8,062 nucleotides of DNA from Halieaceae bacterium UBA4438 (GTDB taxonomy: Bacteria; Pseudomonadota; Gammaproteobacteria; Pseudomonadales; Halieaceae), in the NCBI GenBank assembly GCA_002390485.1, contig DGPO01000055.1, positions 4,386-12,447 of the forward strand. The letters run 5' to 3'. This document shows positions 6,827 to 8,062 of this stretch, piece by piece (within the stretch, counting starts at the first letter, position 1; every line of letters starts with the position of its first letter). Both the position numbers and the translations under genes were made by a program. The notes under the pieces were generated by a model. The model was given only the letters and a program-made list of their open reading frames with translations. It was not told the origin of the DNA and did no database searches.

Positions 6827-8062
6827 TCACAGTCGAGCCACATCGTTATAGATCGCAAACATCATTAAGGTAAAAACAGCCGCCAATCCAAGCTGATAAC
6901 TCATCATTTGAATCTGCTCGGGCACGGGACGACCAAAAATCCCTTCCAGCGCATGAAAGACAATGTGACCGCCATCGAGAACCGGAATTGGCAGCAAGTT
7001 AATTGCGCCGAGCGAAATGGACAGCAGCGCAAGAAAGGACAACCACGTTGAAAATCCACTTTCAGCCGTGCTGGCAGCCACTTGTGCAATCGATATAGGT
7101 CCTGACAAATTTTTTGTGGAGATCAGCCCCTGAACCATTTTCCACATCGACTCAAAGGTGAAGATCGTCAGCGAATAGGTTCTTTCAACCGCGGCAGCAA
7201 AGGCTTGAATTGGATTATGGCCCTGACGACGAATGCGCTCTTCGGGTATTTCCGGGATAACAACACCCATCCCCACAGCGCCCACCGCCTCATTACCCGA
7301 GGTTCTAGAGAGAGGCACCACCTCAAGCTTCATCAGTTGGTTGTCCCGCAGAATCCCTACGTCAATGGACTCACCCGGCCGAGCACGCACGGTTTTTACC
7401 CACTGCATCCAGGTCTCAATAACGTCACCGTTGGCGCTGACAATCCTATCGCCGACCTCAAACCCCGCCTCTTGGGCCGCATCACCGGCAACAAGCGATC
7501 CGACCACGGGCGCCAAAGGTAAGACGCCCAGGGTCAGACCCAGCGCGAGCGTGGGATCCGGAGCTTCAGCGTCTCCCAGCCAGCGATTAATCGGGAGTGG
7601 GTAGGACTGCTGTACATCGCTCAGCGGACTGCCAATGGCAATCTCGATGGTCCCTGTATCGCCCAGTCGTTGCAGTAATGCGAAACGGACATTAGAGACC
7701 GTACGAGTTGGCTCTGAGTCCACCGCCACGATCTCCTGCCCGACTTTAAGACCTGCCTCGGCTGCAACAGAGCCCACCTCAACCGACTCGATGATGGGCG
7801 CAAGCCCCGTTTCACCGCGTAAAAACAGTGCGAAAAGAACTAATATTGCCAGTGCAAAATTGGCCGCGGGGCCGGCCGCAACAATGGCAAGCTTATTGCG
7901 GACAGGCTGCGCATTGAATGATTGCGCGCGATTTTCATCGGTAATCCCCGACTCTGCGTCTCGCTCATCAAGCATTTTGACATAGCCGCCTAAGGGTATC
8001 GCACACAGCGTAAACTCAGTGCCATTGCGACCTGTATGCGCAAGCAACGGGCGGCCAAACCC
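6827..8062 (-). CDS. rseP: RIP zinc metalloprotease RseP, lacking its N-terminus (5' end beyond window)
   Basis: RseP is the inner-membrane site-2 protease that cuts the anti-sigma factor RseA after DegS, releasing sigma-E; it also degrades remnant signal peptides. The 411 visible residues start at GFGRP. By comparison with E. coli (450 aa) about 42 N-terminal residues are missing, including the first membrane segment and HExxH zinc motif. Fragment positions: IPLGGYVKMLDE at 22-33, and a membrane segment at about 59-81 containing AAGPAANF. PDZ1 surrounds GSVAAEAGLKVGQEIVAVD (97-115), and PDZ2 surrounds AGFEVGDRIVSANG (199-212). NLSGPISIA is at 318-326, and the second zinc motif LLPIPVLDGGH at 356-366 has Asp363. 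A final membrane segment at about 392-409 ends YNDVARL. The frame is open to the window edge, so no start should be called inside the window; the first apparent one (TTG, 8047) is not real. Confidence 0.97.
   Translation of the reverse strand, partial: GFGRPLLAHTGRNGTEFTLCAIPLGGYVKMLDERDAESGITDENRAQSFNAQPVRNKLAIVAAGPAANFALAILVLFALFLRGETGLAPIIESVEVGSVAAEAGLKVGQEIVAVDSEPTRTVSNVRFALLQRLGDTGTIEIAIGSPLSDVQQSYPLPINRWLGDAEAPDPTLALGLTLGVLPLAPVVGSLVAGDAAQEAGFEVGDRIVSANGDVIETWMQWVKTVRARPGESIDVGILRDNQLMKLEVVPLSRTSGNEAVGAVGMGVVIPEIPEERIRRQGHNPIQAFAAAVERTYSLTIFTFESMWKMVQGLISTKNLSGPISIAQVAASTAESGFSTWLSFLALLSISLGAINLLPIPVLDGGHIVFHALEGIFGRPVPEQIQMMSYQLGLAAVFTLMMFAIYNDVARL

Noticed and set aside
7205..7985. 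Several plus-strand open frames of 100-120 codons opposite rseP
   Set aside because: Low-complexity Ser/Thr/Pro/Arg-rich translations typical of the antisense of a coding gene, with no start signals.
7984..8047. RseP starting at the TTG at 8047
   Set aside because: The frame continues to the window edge with residues (GFGRP) that match the family; this is a truncation by the window, not a start, and the missing HExxH motif is not a true loss.
1..8062. A hidden new defence, mobile or biosynthetic system
   Set aside because: Coding sequence with recognisable core functions fills almost the whole window; the only sizeable gap is 79 bases, and there are no direct repeats, integrase, transposase or unexplained genes.

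Overview
The window holds one uninterrupted run of seven genes, all on the minus strand. Read 5'->3' along that strand (window right to left) the order is rseP (5' end cut off by the window edge), bamA, skp, lpxD, fabZ, lpxA, lpxB, rnhB (3' end cut off). This is the conserved gammaproteobacterial envelope-biogenesis cluster. The plus strand shows only shadow frames. I see no RNA gene, mobile element, CRISPR array or phage feature.

Organism: the gene order and protein motifs indicate a Gram-negative gammaproteobacterium. LpxA is much closer to the Pseudomonas form than to the E. coli form, for example the GMG motif followed by IGKDVPAYV. Together with the moderate GC content and acidic envelope proteins this suggests a marine, Pseudomonas-like or Cellvibrionales/Halieaceae-like lineage. 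That placement is inference; no 16S or other taxonomic marker is present.

Layout: 6827-8062 is the site-2 protease RseP. A gap of about 79 bases (6748-6826) follows and holds a short hairpin. 4114-6747 is the outer-membrane barrel assembly protein BamA, and 3577-4089 is the periplasmic chaperone Skp, with a strong AGGAGG ribosome site. 2547-3575 is LpxD, 2100-2531 FabZ, 1326-2096 LpxA, 184-1326 LpxB and 1-197 the start of ribonuclease HII. Spacing tightens downstream: about 79, 24, 1, 15 and 3 bases between successive genes, then overlaps of 1 and 14 bases. This fits one translationally coupled operon.

How the genes work together: FabZ supplies the fatty-acid elongation branch that competes with LpxA and LpxD for 3-hydroxyacyl-ACP. 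LpxA, LpxD and LpxB carry out the acyltransfer and disaccharide-forming steps of lipid A synthesis. Skp escorts outer-membrane proteins to BamA, which inserts them. RseP is the regulated intramembrane protease of the sigma-E envelope stress pathway. RnhB is a nucleic-acid housekeeping enzyme that rides on the end of the operon.

I found no previously undescribed system. The observations worth a second look are residue-level: a Met at the LpxA acyl-chain ruler position predicting a short (C10) chain, the replacement of Met residues in the matching LpxD segment, an acidic Skp, and a BamA cysteine pair in a different loop from that of E. coli.
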